Source of the DNA: Holosporaceae bacterium
GTDB taxonomy: Bacteria > Pseudomonadota > Alphaproteobacteria > UBA3830
Direction of reading: 5' to 3'
DNA: 8,476 bases
Assembly: GCA_031282785.1 (NCBI GenBank)
Contig: JAITDB010000058.1
Location: forward strand, 1 to 8,476
In this document: in pieces, positions 1 to 6,342 of the stretch
Numbering within the stretch: position 1 is the stretch's first letter
Layout: each line of letters starts with the position of its first letter
Notes under the pieces: model-generated
Databases searched by the model: none
Told to the model about the DNA's origin: nothing
What the model saw: the letters and a program-made list of their open reading frames with translations, nothing else
Made by a program: the position numbers and the translations under genes

Positions 1-665
1 TTTTTAAAGTCAAAAGATAACACCAATAAAGATGGAAAATGTTTGAATTCCGTTATGATGCATTCGTCGCTGATTTTTTCTGCAGATAACACCTGAAACA
101 CGAAAAAATCTCTAGCTATGCCGATTCTCATATACTTGGACGCGGCTTCCATGGCTGTCCACAGAGTGCATTTTCCATTTTTATTATTATCAAAGAAAAT
201 ACCGTTGGATTTAAAAAAATCCAGTTCCAACAACGGTCTATCCCGAAAATTTTTCACCAGCTCCAGATCAATTCCGCTAATAATATTTCTCGAATGGCAG
301 AGGGAAACGGCAAAATTTCCGCAGTGAGCAATGGCCAAGTCGTAATTGCCATTTAATAATATGGGATTTCCCTGAAGAGCGTTCGATATCTTGATATCCT
401 GCAGCGAAAAATCCTGCAAAAATTCTCGAACAGCAATTTTGGAAGACAGACGCCCCAGAATATGACTTCGTTGTTTTTTGAGAAATTCATATCCGTCGAA
501 AATCGCAGAATCTTCGGCATCAAAAATTTCACGGGCGATTTTTTGCAGATACTCGTTTTCGTTTGTCAGCCGAACCGCTCCCAAACTAACGCCTGCAGGA
601 TGAATATAGTTATAATATGCATAGGATCCATTGCTCAATGATCCTGCAGAAGAGATTATGGACAT
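1..665 (-). CDS. 4'-phosphopantetheinyl transferase superfamily protein (Sfp/EntD type), C-terminus cut by window edge
   Basis: Translating the minus strand from an ATG at 665 gives 221 residues with no stop before the window ends. Three PPTase signatures are visible in order: an R-x4-GR-x3-K stretch around residues 66-76; AIAHCG (H114) followed by GIDLE with metal-binding D134 and E136; and W169-x3-E173-x3-K177, matching the W-x3-E-x3-K spacing of Sfp. The family moves 4'-phosphopantetheine from coenzyme A to a serine of carrier proteins; its members are cytoplasmic and Mg-dependent. The start overlaps the lpxB stop by 10 nt, with AGAGG upstream inside lpxB, so the two are probably translationally coupled. 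Which carrier protein it serves cannot be read here; AcpP, about 4.7 kb away, is a candidate. The lysine before the catalytic Glu in Sfp (WSMKE) is Met here. Family call is firm; the substrate is inference. Confidence 0.83.
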   Translation of the reverse strand, partial: MSIISSAGSLSNGSYAYYNYIHPAGVSLGAVRLTNENEYLQKIAREIFDAEDSAIFDGYEFLKKQRSHILGRLSSKIAVREFLQDFSLQDIKISNALQGNPILLNGNYDLAIAHCGNFAVSLCHSRNIISGIDLELVKNFRDRPLLELDFFKSNGIFFDNNKNGKCTLWTAMEAASKYMRIGIARDFFVFQVLSAEKISDECIITEFKHFPSLLVLSFDFK

Positions 666-1807
666 ATTTTCAATACCTCTATTGCAGCTTTGTCCGGATC
701 CACCGTAAGCTGCGCCATGACCTCTGTGAAAAATTTTTTCTGCTCTGCGACTTTCGACGGATTTTTCAAAATCGTCACCGCCTGCTGAAAAATATTTTCA
801 CCAGTGCAATCATTCTGAAGTAATTCCGGCACAACCTCTTGCTTGGCCAGAATATTTATCAGGCACACGCGTTTTACCTGAATTAAAAATTTCACAATCG
901 CATAGGTGATTAGCGACGTTTTATATATGATGATCGACGGAATCCCCGTGCGTGCTAACTCCAGCGTAACAGTTCCGGAAGCTGCAATCGCCAGATCCGA
1001 CGCGTAATAAGCCAAGATCTTCGAGGACTTGTCTGCAATCACCGTCGGTTTTGTCCGCCAATGTACAACGCTGAATTCCAATTTTTTTTTCATGGATTCC
1101 GTCGTAGGCATGATAAATTTTACAGGACTACAGTTGACCTCCATCAGATCTGCAAATTTCTCCAAAATCGGCAGATGTCTGTCCAATTCAGACTGCCTAC
1201 TTCCCGGCAGCAACACAATCGAGCGATTTCCAGAAGATAATCCCTGCGATTTCTTAAAATTTTTCAGCGGCTGTTCGCTTGGTTTCTCAAAATCCGCGTC
1301 TGTTGCAATCGGATGCCCTACAAATACCGTCTCAAGGCCATGTCTGCGAAACAATTCCGTTTCAAACGGCAATAATACCAGCAATTTATCAATAAATTTA
1401 TGCATGGATTTTGCCCGCCATCCTCTCCAGGCCCAAACCGGAGGCGCCACATAGTGAATTATGGGCGGAGACGTCTGCGATCGCTTTTTTATTTTTTTAT
1501 CAACTCTGTGTGTGAATCCAGACGAATCTATGGTGATCACTACGTCCGGACTGTAGGCGAAAACTGCGTCTACGGTTTTATTGATCAGCCGTCTCAGGTG
1601 AAAAATTTTCCCCAGCACCTCAAAAATTCCGATAAGCGACAGCTCATTTATGGAAAATAATTCCCGCAGACCCGCTTTTTTCATGCAAGGACCACCAATT
1701 CCGAAAAATTCAATGGAATCTGTGCATAGGCAACGTATACTTTCCATGAGTCTGCCGGCAAGATAGTCGCCAGACGACTCTCCGGCAATTATAAAAATTT
1801 TTTTCAT
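656..1807 (-). CDS. lpxB: lipid-A-disaccharide synthase
   Basis: LpxB is a peripheral inner-membrane GT19 glycosyltransferase. It joins UDP-2,3-diacylglucosamine to lipid X, giving the tetraacyl disaccharide 1-phosphate of lipid A. The 383-residue product has the usual family length and landmarks: AGESSGD at residues 8-14, a PDVVITIDSSGF segment near 87-98, APPVWAWR at 121-128, FVGHPI near 162-167, LLPGSRQSE at 199-207 and ASGTVTLE at 276-283. The frame also opens two codons earlier at a GTG (1813), but the ATG at 1807 is preferred: it is preceded by AGG about five bases away, and the protein then begins MKKIFIIAGE as expected. The usual lpxA or lpxI partner is not upstream; a tRNA gene and a repeat lie there instead. 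The PPTase gene overlaps its 3' end. The sequence looks intact and functional. Confidence 0.96.
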   Translation of the reverse strand: MKKIFIIAGESSGDYLAGRLMESIRCLCTDSIEFFGIGGPCMKKAGLRELFSINELSLIGIFEVLGKIFHLRRLINKTVDAVFAYSPDVVITIDSSGFTHRVDKKIKKRSQTSPPIIHYVAPPVWAWRGWRAKSMHKFIDKLLVLLPFETELFRRHGLETVFVGHPIATDADFEKPSEQPLKNFKKSQGLSSGNRSIVLLPGSRQSELDRHLPILEKFADLMEVNCSPVKFIMPTTESMKKKLEFSVVHWRTKPTVIADKSSKILAYYASDLAIAASGTVTLELARTGIPSIIIYKTSLITYAIVKFLIQVKRVCLINILAKQEVVPELLQNDCTGENIFQQAVTILKNPSKVAEQKKFFTEVMAQLTVDPDKAAIEVLKICP

Positions 1808-1833
1808 GAGCACCTAACATTTATCACTCTGCC

Positions 1834-1894
1834 AATCATGGCAGTCGCTATACCTGTTTGCATAGAGCACACTTTTTCAAAGCAATTTATCTAT
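1834..1894 (+). repeat. diverged one-armed copy of the intergenic repeat at 2946-3041
   Basis: This segment, just upstream of lpxB, aligns with the reverse complement of 2947-3008. By hand count about 45 of 62 positions match with one gap. Shared blocks include ACCTGTTT, AGCAC and the terminal CAAAG[C/T]AATTTATCTAT. Only one arm of the palindrome is recognisable; the other would fall at the lpxB start and is not visible. It may be an old decayed copy of a small mobile element or a conserved intergenic element. No clear promoter could be read in it. Confidence 0.65.
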
Positions 1895-1993
1895 GAATGC
1901 ATTTTTATGCTACAGACCCTTTTGTTACAGCGTATTTCGCGATGCTTTTGCATTCTGGTACATAAAATAAACGAGTGTAGATGTCATGCCTGC

Positions 1994-2069
1994 TGGTGGA
2001 GCCAAGGGGAGTCGAACCCCTGACCTCTACAATGCCATTGTAGCGCTCTACCAATTGAGCTATGACCCC
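1994..2069 (-). tRNA. tRNA-Ala (anticodon GGC)
   Basis: The minus strand folds into a complete 76-nt cloverleaf. It has a 7-bp acceptor stem (GGGGTCA with TGGCTCC), a GCTC/GAGC D stem, anticodon stem CTACA/TGTAG around loop ATGGCAT, and T stem AGGGG/CCCCT with a TTCGACT loop. CCA is encoded in the DNA. The anticodon is GGC, reading GCC and GCU. The acceptor carries a G3:U70 wobble pair, the classic identity element for alanyl-tRNA synthetase, and the discriminator base is A. It stands alone between the IS-remnant island and lpxB. No clear terminator follows it before lpxB. Confidence 0.98.
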
Positions 2070-2080
2070 AACAAATCTGG

Positions 2081-2109
2081 ATACTATCACAAAAAATTTG
2101 CGAACAAAA
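2081..2109 (-). promoter_or_regulatory. weak candidate promoter of the tRNA-Ala gene
   Basis: On the minus strand a TTTTGT hexamer (2109-2104) and a TAGTAT hexamer (2086-2081) are 17 bases apart. The latter ends 11 bases before the mature tRNA. An alternative -10, TATCCA at 2083-2078, pairs with TTGTTC. Neither pair is close to consensus; the support is mainly position. Confidence 0.22.
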
Positions 2110-2491
2110 GGATATACAGGATTTTTTCAGAACGACCTCAGGAAAAATATATTTTAAAAATTGAGTATGTTAAAGACATTATGATGTTTTTTTGAGAGGA
2201 AGTCATACAAGATCAAATAAAAATTCGAAAAAAATGAGATATTATTTTCTTTTGCAAAATCTGTTCGCTGAAAAGCTTTTTTGCCATTGGTTTTCATTGG
2301 GGAAGGCGCAGGATTTTAAGGACGTCACGGATAAAAAATCCAAAAAATCGAGAATAAAATAAATAATCGTCCAAGAAAAATGCTAGGCGTACAAAACGCT
2401 GTTTGAAATTTTCTTTGGTTATGATACTTTTGCAGTCGAAAATTGCGATCATTTGCACCTTATCTTTGAACGGACGTTATAAACGAGCTGA
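2110..2491. other. AT-rich intergenic tract without a supported gene
   Basis: About 380 bases between the tRNA promoter region and the IS630 remnant. Both strands are interrupted by frequent stops. The longest plausible small frame is 42 codons on the plus strand (2234-2362). It has no ribosome binding site and a Lys-rich tail, so I do not call it. The stretch just before 2492 may be degraded 5' transposase sequence, but no motif survives. Confidence 0.6.
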
Positions 2492-2680
2492 AAGCAGCTG
2501 GAGTTTTTTGTATCAATATCAATGGTGGAGAGATTCTGGCGGTATCTCAAGCAAAATGTCTTGCATAACAAGTTATTCGAATCGTTGGAAGAGATAGAAG
2601 AGGCCTTACAGACTTTTCTTGATGACCTCCTGAGCTCCAATATTGCTCAATTATGCAACAACAATTATTTGATCCTTTAG
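2492..2680 (+). pseudogene. 3' remnant of an IS630-family transposase
   Basis: Reading 2492-2680 on the plus strand gives about 62 residues ending in TAG. Around residues 12-20 it contains MVERFWRYL, followed by the NxxLF-type segment HNKLFESLEEIEEAL. This corresponds to the C-terminal DDE region of IS630 transposases, where the catalytic Glu sits in the NPxE-x2-W block (VERFW here). An in-frame TGA lies just before 2492, and the preceding catalytic Asp blocks and the usual PPYSP run are missing or degraded. Only the final segment of the gene survives. It cannot encode an active enzyme. Termini were not identified with certainty; a GGAACTTGGTATTACC stretch after the stop could be part of the old right end. 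Confidence 0.82.
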
Positions 2681-2945
2681 TAATGGAACTTGGTATTACC
2701 ACCCTACAGATTAAATAATGAAACCAACTGTGCCGTTGGATGCGTTTACTGGAATTACGCCGCTCAGGCGGCAATCGCATAATTTTCTAGACACGGCTCT
2801 GTGTTACAGACACAGCTCGCATACACTGCAACCGGTAGCGATAGCATTAACGCATGCTGCAAGCACAAATTTCTGTCAGTATGATAGCTGGTGGAGAGTA
2901 TGCCTCGCGCCGGCGGGAAGGAGGAAATAAAAAAACGACGGATGA
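2681..2945. other. gene-free tract with two small perfect hairpins
   Basis: No coding frame here is convincing. Two short perfect hairpins can be seen: GCCGC-TCAG-GCGGC at 2759-2772 and CTGTGT-TACAG-ACACAG at 2799-2815. Neither is followed by a T-run, so they are not typical intrinsic terminators. An AAGGAGG sequence at 2918-2924 matches a strong ribosome binding site but has no suitable start codon at normal spacing. The tract is most simply debris between the IS630 remnant and the palindromic element. Confidence 0.5.
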
Positions 2946-3041
2946 TATAGATAAATTACTTTGGAAATGCGTGCTACTGCATAAACAGGTCTAGCAATTA
3001 CCGTGATCAAGAGAACGAACTTTCAAAGTAATTTATCTATA
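2946..3041. repeat. 96-bp MITE-like palindromic element with 17-bp perfect terminal inverted repeats
   Basis: TATAGATAAATTACTTT at 2946-2962 is the exact reverse complement of 3025-3041. The pairing continues imperfectly for about 13 further bases on each side (2963-2975 with 3012-3024). The outer TA on each end fits the TA target preference of IS630/Tc1-mariner transposases, and an IS630 transposase remnant lies about 270 bp away. The inner 36 bases contain CTAGCAATTACCGTGATC, also found in diverged form upstream of lpxB. It ends 20 bp beyond the mltG stop, so it may also fold in the mltG transcript, but no T-run makes it a standard terminator. Element identity is inferred from structure. 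Confidence 0.7.
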
Positions 3042-3061
3042 AGGTGCCATAGCTGCAAATG

Positions 3062-4033
3062 CTATCTATCAAGCTGTTTTTGGATTGCAGCTTTCTTTTT
3101 TTTATGTTCCTCGAATGTCTTGGAAAATGCGTGTCTTTTGCCGTCCTGGAGCACAAAAAACATGTCGTCGTGAAGCTCCGGGTGCAAAACGGCGATTATG
3201 CTCTCTCGTCCGGGATTTGTTATAGGAGCAGGAGGCAAGCCATTATTGCGATAGGTATTATAGGAAGACTTGGTTTTTAGATCAGTGAGAGTCAATTTTC
3301 GTCCCAAAGGTTCTCCGTGCGTAATCGCGTAGATTACCGTCGGACAAGACTGCAATCTCATGTTTTTCATAAGTCTATTGAAAAAAACTCCAGCAATTTT
3401 TTCTCTCTCGCAGCTAGTTTCCTTTTCTACAATGGACGCCAGCACAATGGCCTCCTGCGGAGTCTTCAGCATACAGGCGTTCGATCTTTTGGGCCACTCT
3501 CGCTCGATAAACTGCTTCATATATCTTTGGGCCAGCTCGATTATTTGCTGCCGATTCGTGGGATATTGAAAAAAATAAGTGGCTGGCATGAGAGATCCCT
3601 CTTCCGGAATATTTTCTATCTTTCCCAGGAGAAACTCGTTATCGTTCAGCAATTTTATTACCCGCACCACCGCCAATCCTTCCGAAATGGTAATTTTGTG
3701 AATGACTGCGTCTCCGCAGGCGAAAATGCGTATGGCCTCCATGATGGAAATGTGCTGCGATAGCTTATATTCCCCGATTCTCGGTCTGAATCCGCAGTTT
3801 TTAAGAAGACGAACGGCGATTTTGCACAGCCATGGACTGTCAGACACTCCGTTTTTCACCAAAAGTTCGGCAATGTAATCATCGTTTTCGCTATATTCCA
3901 CAATAACGCTGTCACAGCCATCGCAGGAGGATTCTCTATGTATGGAATAAACAAATACGCCAGCTAGTAGCAGACTATTTATCACCAACCAAGCCAAAAA
4001 AAACAAAAAATATTTTTTACGATTGTTTGTCAC
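3062..4033 (-). CDS. mltG: endolytic murein transglycosylase MltG (YceG family)
   Basis: MltG is an inner-membrane endolytic transglycosylase that cleaves nascent glycan strands and helps set their length. The 323-residue product has one N-terminal membrane helix (about residues 8-30) with the rest periplasmic. It contains the family blocks EGSLMPATYFF (145-155), ASIVEKET (199-206, catalytic Glu expected at E203) and FFNRLMKNMRLQSCPTVIYA (217-236), with YNTYRNNGLPPAPITNPG near 258-275. The length is normal for the family. The start is a GTG; no ATG is available in frame after the upstream TGA, and the ribosome binding site (GAAAAAGA) is weak. The gene lies 48 bp after fabF on the same strand, so it is probably the last gene of the acpP-fabF-mltG operon, an arrangement common in Proteobacteria. 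Confidence 0.95.
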   Translation of the reverse strand: MTNNRKKYFLFFLAWLVINSLLLAGVFVYSIHRESSCDGCDSVIVEYSENDDYIAELLVKNGVSDSPWLCKIAVRLLKNCGFRPRIGEYKLSQHISIMEAIRIFACGDAVIHKITISEGLAVVRVIKLLNDNEFLLGKIENIPEEGSLMPATYFFQYPTNRQQIIELAQRYMKQFIEREWPKRSNACMLKTPQEAIVLASIVEKETSCEREKIAGVFFNRLMKNMRLQSCPTVIYAITHGEPLGRKLTLTDLKTKSSYNTYRNNGLPPAPITNPGRESIIAVLHPELHDDMFFVLQDGKRHAFSKTFEEHKKKKAAIQKQLDR

Positions 4034-4081
4034 GCCAAAATCTTTTTCAAAATTTTTTTTGAACTTTCGTTCTAACTTTCA

Positions 4082-5344
4082 TCATAATTTTCGGAATAAA
4101 ATAGTTGCATTTGTTCCACCAAATCCAAACGAATTGGACAGCGCGTAGGTTACTTTTCTTTTTTTAGCTTCGAGCGGAACCAGATCCAAAAAAGTATCTT
4201 CCGGATCGTGCAGATTCAGCGTAGGCGGCACCATTTGATCCCGTATAGACAGCAGAGCGAATATTGCTTCCACGGCTCCAGCGGCTCCCAGTAGATGCCC
4301 TATTGCAGATTTTGTAGACGACATAGACGCCTTGGATCCTTCTCCCAGAGCGCGTTCCACGGCTCTAAGTTCGCCGAGATCTCCCGGGACCGTGGATGTA
4401 CCATGGGCGTTGATGTAGTCAATTTGATCGGAGGAAATGGAAGCGGATCGCAGGGTTTCTCGCATGGCTCTGTAGGCGCCATTTCCGTCTGGCAGAGGAG
4501 CAGTGACATGATAGGCATCGCTGGACATTCCATAGCCGGCCACTTCTGCATAGATAGTTGCGCCTCTTTTTTTGGCATGCTCCAATTCTTCAAGGACGAG
4601 AATGCCAGAGCCCTCTGCCATGACAAAGCCATCGCGGGATTTGTCCCAAGGTCGAGACGCCTCTTCCGGAGAATCATTGCGACTGATGGATAAAGCTCGA
4701 GCAGCAGAAAATCCTGCTATGCCAATGCGGCAGACAGCTGCTTCGGTTCCGCCGGCGACCATTACATCGGCAGATCCCACCTGAATGAGGCGGGCGGCGT
4801 CGCCTATGGCATGAGTGCCAGTAGCGCAAGCCGTTACCACTGCATGATTTGGACCCTTTAACCCAAATGTCATGGAAACATGACCTGACGCCAGATTAAT
4901 CAGCGATGATGGAATGAAAAACGGAGACACCTTTCGTGCTCCATTTTCTCGAAGATTCACCGATGTTTCGTATATGGCTGGCAGTCCGCCAATGCCAGAG
5001 CCGATTAGAACACCGATTCTTTCTTTTTCTTCATCGCTTAATGTGTCGATGCCAGAATTTTTTATGGCCTCCGTTGCTGCAGCCAACGCGTACACAATAA
5101 ATGTGTCCATTCGATTGAGATCTCTCACAGTAGCGTAATTCAGCGGATCAAACAGAGTATCGGATTTCTGCTCCACGTGTTCAGACGGAATCTGTCCCGC
5201 AATTTTGCAGGCAAGATCGTCAACGCTAAACGACTTTATTTTCTTTATGCCAGATTCGCCGTTAAGTAAACGACGCCATGACTCCTCAACATTCGTAGCA
5301 AGTGGACATACCATACCAAGTCCAGTTACAACAACTCGTTTCAT
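4082..5344 (-). CDS. fabF: 3-oxoacyl-[acyl-carrier-protein] synthase II
   Basis: FabF condenses malonyl-ACP with acyl-ACP in the elongation cycle of type II fatty acid synthesis in the cytoplasm. The 420-residue protein has full KAS II length and begins MKRVVVTGLGMV. The catalytic triad is intact: nucleophile C173 in VVTACATGTH, H314 in INAHGTSTVPGD and H350 in SAIGHLLGAAG, with conserved K345 nearby. The C-terminal FGFGGTNA loop is present. The start ATG at 5344 is supported by AGGA eight bases upstream, overlapping the acpP stop. The gap to acpP is 10 nt, so the two are co-transcribed and probably co-translated. It supplies long-chain acyl-ACP, also needed for lipid A. Confidence 0.97.
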   Translation of the reverse strand: MKRVVVTGLGMVCPLATNVEESWRRLLNGESGIKKIKSFSVDDLACKIAGQIPSEHVEQKSDTLFDPLNYATVRDLNRMDTFIVYALAAATEAIKNSGIDTLSDEEKERIGVLIGSGIGGLPAIYETSVNLRENGARKVSPFFIPSSLINLASGHVSMTFGLKGPNHAVVTACATGTHAIGDAARLIQVGSADVMVAGGTEAAVCRIGIAGFSAARALSISRNDSPEEASRPWDKSRDGFVMAEGSGILVLEELEHAKKRGATIYAEVAGYGMSSDAYHVTAPLPDGNGAYRAMRETLRSASISSDQIDYINAHGTSTVPGDLGELRAVERALGEGSKASMSSTKSAIGHLLGAAGAVEAIFALLSIRDQMVPPTLNLHDPEDTFLDLVPLEAKKRKVTYALSNSFGFGGTNATILFRKL

Positions 5345-5354
5345 GAGAAAAATC

Positions 5355-5597
5355 CTATTTTTTTATTTTCTTCTCTATAAATGCTATAGCATCTTTTACA
5401 GCCTGAATCTCCTGACTCTCTTTGTTGGATATCTCAATATCGAAGTTCTCTTCCAATGCCATAACAAGATCAACATTGTCGAGACTATCAGCTCCAAAAT
5501 CATCTATGAACCTTGCATCGTCTGTTATTTTTTCGATGCTAATGCCAAGTTTCTCGGAGATGATCTCCTTTACCTTATCTGCTATATTATCACTCAT
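5355..5597 (-). CDS. acpP: acyl carrier protein
   Basis: This small acidic protein carries growing acyl chains on a 4'-phosphopantetheine arm and feeds fatty acid and lipid A synthesis. The 80-residue product matches the family length and shows the attachment motif GADSLD with S38 as the modified serine, in a four-helix pattern (DKVKEIISEKLGI, DSLDNVDLVMALEENF, AVKDAIAFIEKKI). The ATG at 5597 has a good AAGGG ribosome binding site about seven bases upstream. It is first in the acpP-fabF-mltG run. The fabG gene often found immediately upstream is absent. Conversion to the active holo form needs AcpS or another PPTase; an Sfp-type PPTase gene lies at the left end of the window. Confidence 0.97.
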   Translation of the reverse strand: MSDNIADKVKEIISEKLGISIEKITDDARFIDDFGADSLDNVDLVMALEENFDIEISNKESQEIQAVKDAIAFIEKKIKK

Positions 5598-5938
5598 ATT
5601 GTTCCCTTTAAAATAAATACACTCAGGAAATTAACATAAAATATACTCCAATAAAAGATAAAGTAACTTTCATTGGCCAGTATACTAGATCCTGACAACT
5701 ACGAGACGCTCAAATGCCGCTCCTCAATACTGTTGCACAAAGGCTCTTTTTTTCCAATGACACTCCACAGCTGGAGAAAAAAAAATCCTCAAATCACAGC
5801 GATTTTTCCCAATGCCGGAGCTGTATCCTTTTTAGAGCCGGCCTACATTGTGGCAGATCCTTTGGTTTTATGTCAATCGATATCATCGACGATTAATAAT
5901 CGCAAAATTGAAAATCAATGTCCAATATAAAAAAATAA
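5598..5938. other. 340-bp gap between yraN and acpP
   Basis: The minus strand must carry the acpP operon promoter unless yraN transcription reads through. A weak candidate is TTACTT (5666-5661) and TATTTT (5643-5638) with 17-bp spacing; only the -10 resembles consensus. No T-run terminator with a strong stem follows yraN. Short dyads occur near 5875-5902 (for example CGATTA/TAATCG around 5890-5902). The plus strand is occupied by the unrecognised frame 5673-5930. Confidence 0.45.
5673..5930 (+). CDS. unrecognised 85-codon reading frame, opposite strand to neighbours
   Basis: I do not recognise this frame. It opens after a TAA at 5664-5666 with a TTG at 5673; the first internal ATG is at about codon 29. 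No ribosome binding site precedes either. The predicted peptide is soluble, without a membrane helix or signal, and has a mixed composition (Trp, Cys, His and Pro included), with segments such as LLHKGSFFPMTLHSW and FPNAGAVSFLEPAYIVADPL that read like a folded protein rather than a random shadow. It does not lie opposite a real gene. It could be a genuine small gene, the tail of a decayed one, or chance. Being the only plus-strand frame between two minus-strand operons argues against expression. Confidence 0.22.
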   Translation: MASILDPDNYETLKCRSSILLHKGSFFPMTLHSWRKKNPQITAIFPNAGAVSFLEPAYIVADPLVLCQSISSTINNRKIENQCPI

Positions 5939-6280
5939 TCATATATTTACGTTTTCCAGATGAATGGGAATGTTCCAATCGGAAATCAATATGACGTCAA
6001 ATCTGATGTTTTTATGCGATAATTCCGGATTTTTTTGAAAAAATATTTCAGATGCCCTGCGAACTCGTTCCATTTGTCTGCTTTTTATGGCTGTGAAACA
6101 TTTTTCGGCGCTTTTTCTGGCTTTCACCTCGACAAAAATCACCAAATCTCCTCGCTGAGCAACGACATCGATTTCTCCGCAATTGGTTTTGTAACGCCGC
6201 TCCAATATGGAAAAACCTTTTAGCATCAGCAGCAATGAAGCCAAAAATTCTCCCCAATATCCTTTGTATTTTGTGTGCAC
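5939..6280 (-). CDS. yraN: YraN family protein (UPF0102, restriction-endonuclease-like fold)
   Basis: YraN proteins are small, widespread and of unsettled cellular role; the family has a PD-(D/E)xK nuclease-like fold. The 113-residue product carries its hallmarks: GYWGEFLA (residues 8-15), KGFSILERRYKTNCGEIDVVA (21-41) with E36 and D38, FVEVKAR (49-55) with E51 and K53, and the C-terminal RFDVILI. It ends in a WxxPxHL segment, as in alphaproteobacterial members. The start is a GTG at 6280 with GGAG 11 bases upstream; no ATG exists between the preceding in-frame TAG and the conserved region. It lies 62 bp after the decarboxylase gene on the same strand and may be co-transcribed with it, though no functional link is evident. 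Confidence 0.9.
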   Translation of the reverse strand: MHTKYKGYWGEFLASLLLMLKGFSILERRYKTNCGEIDVVAQRGDLVIFVEVKARKSAEKCFTAIKSRQMERVRRASEIFFQKNPELSHKNIRFDVILISDWNIPIHLENVNI

Positions 6281-6342
6281 CAGAATATATTCTCCGACAG
6301 CTCTACGAAAAATTATTCTGCACTAGATCCATTAATAACTTG

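Noticed and set aside
2234..2362. Small plus-strand frame of 42 codons with a Lys-rich C-terminus
   Set aside because: No ribosome binding site, AT-rich and low complexity at the end, and no recognisable family.
2759..2815. Two short hairpins considered as intrinsic terminators
   Set aside because: Neither is followed by a T-run on either strand, and no gene ends next to them.
2918..2924. Perfect AAGGAGG ribosome binding sequence
   Set aside because: No start codon at normal spacing; the first ATG, at 2942, is followed almost at once by a stop.
2854..2994. 46-codon plus-strand frame beginning MLQAQISVSMIA, faintly recalling flagellin C-termini
   Set aside because: The likeness covers only about a dozen residues, the rest does not fit, there is no ribosome binding site, and it runs into the palindromic element.
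4295..4693. Long plus-strand frame opposite fabF, and a similar minus-strand shadow frame at 4300-4677
   Set aside because: They lie entirely within the well-conserved fabF gene and their products resemble nothing.
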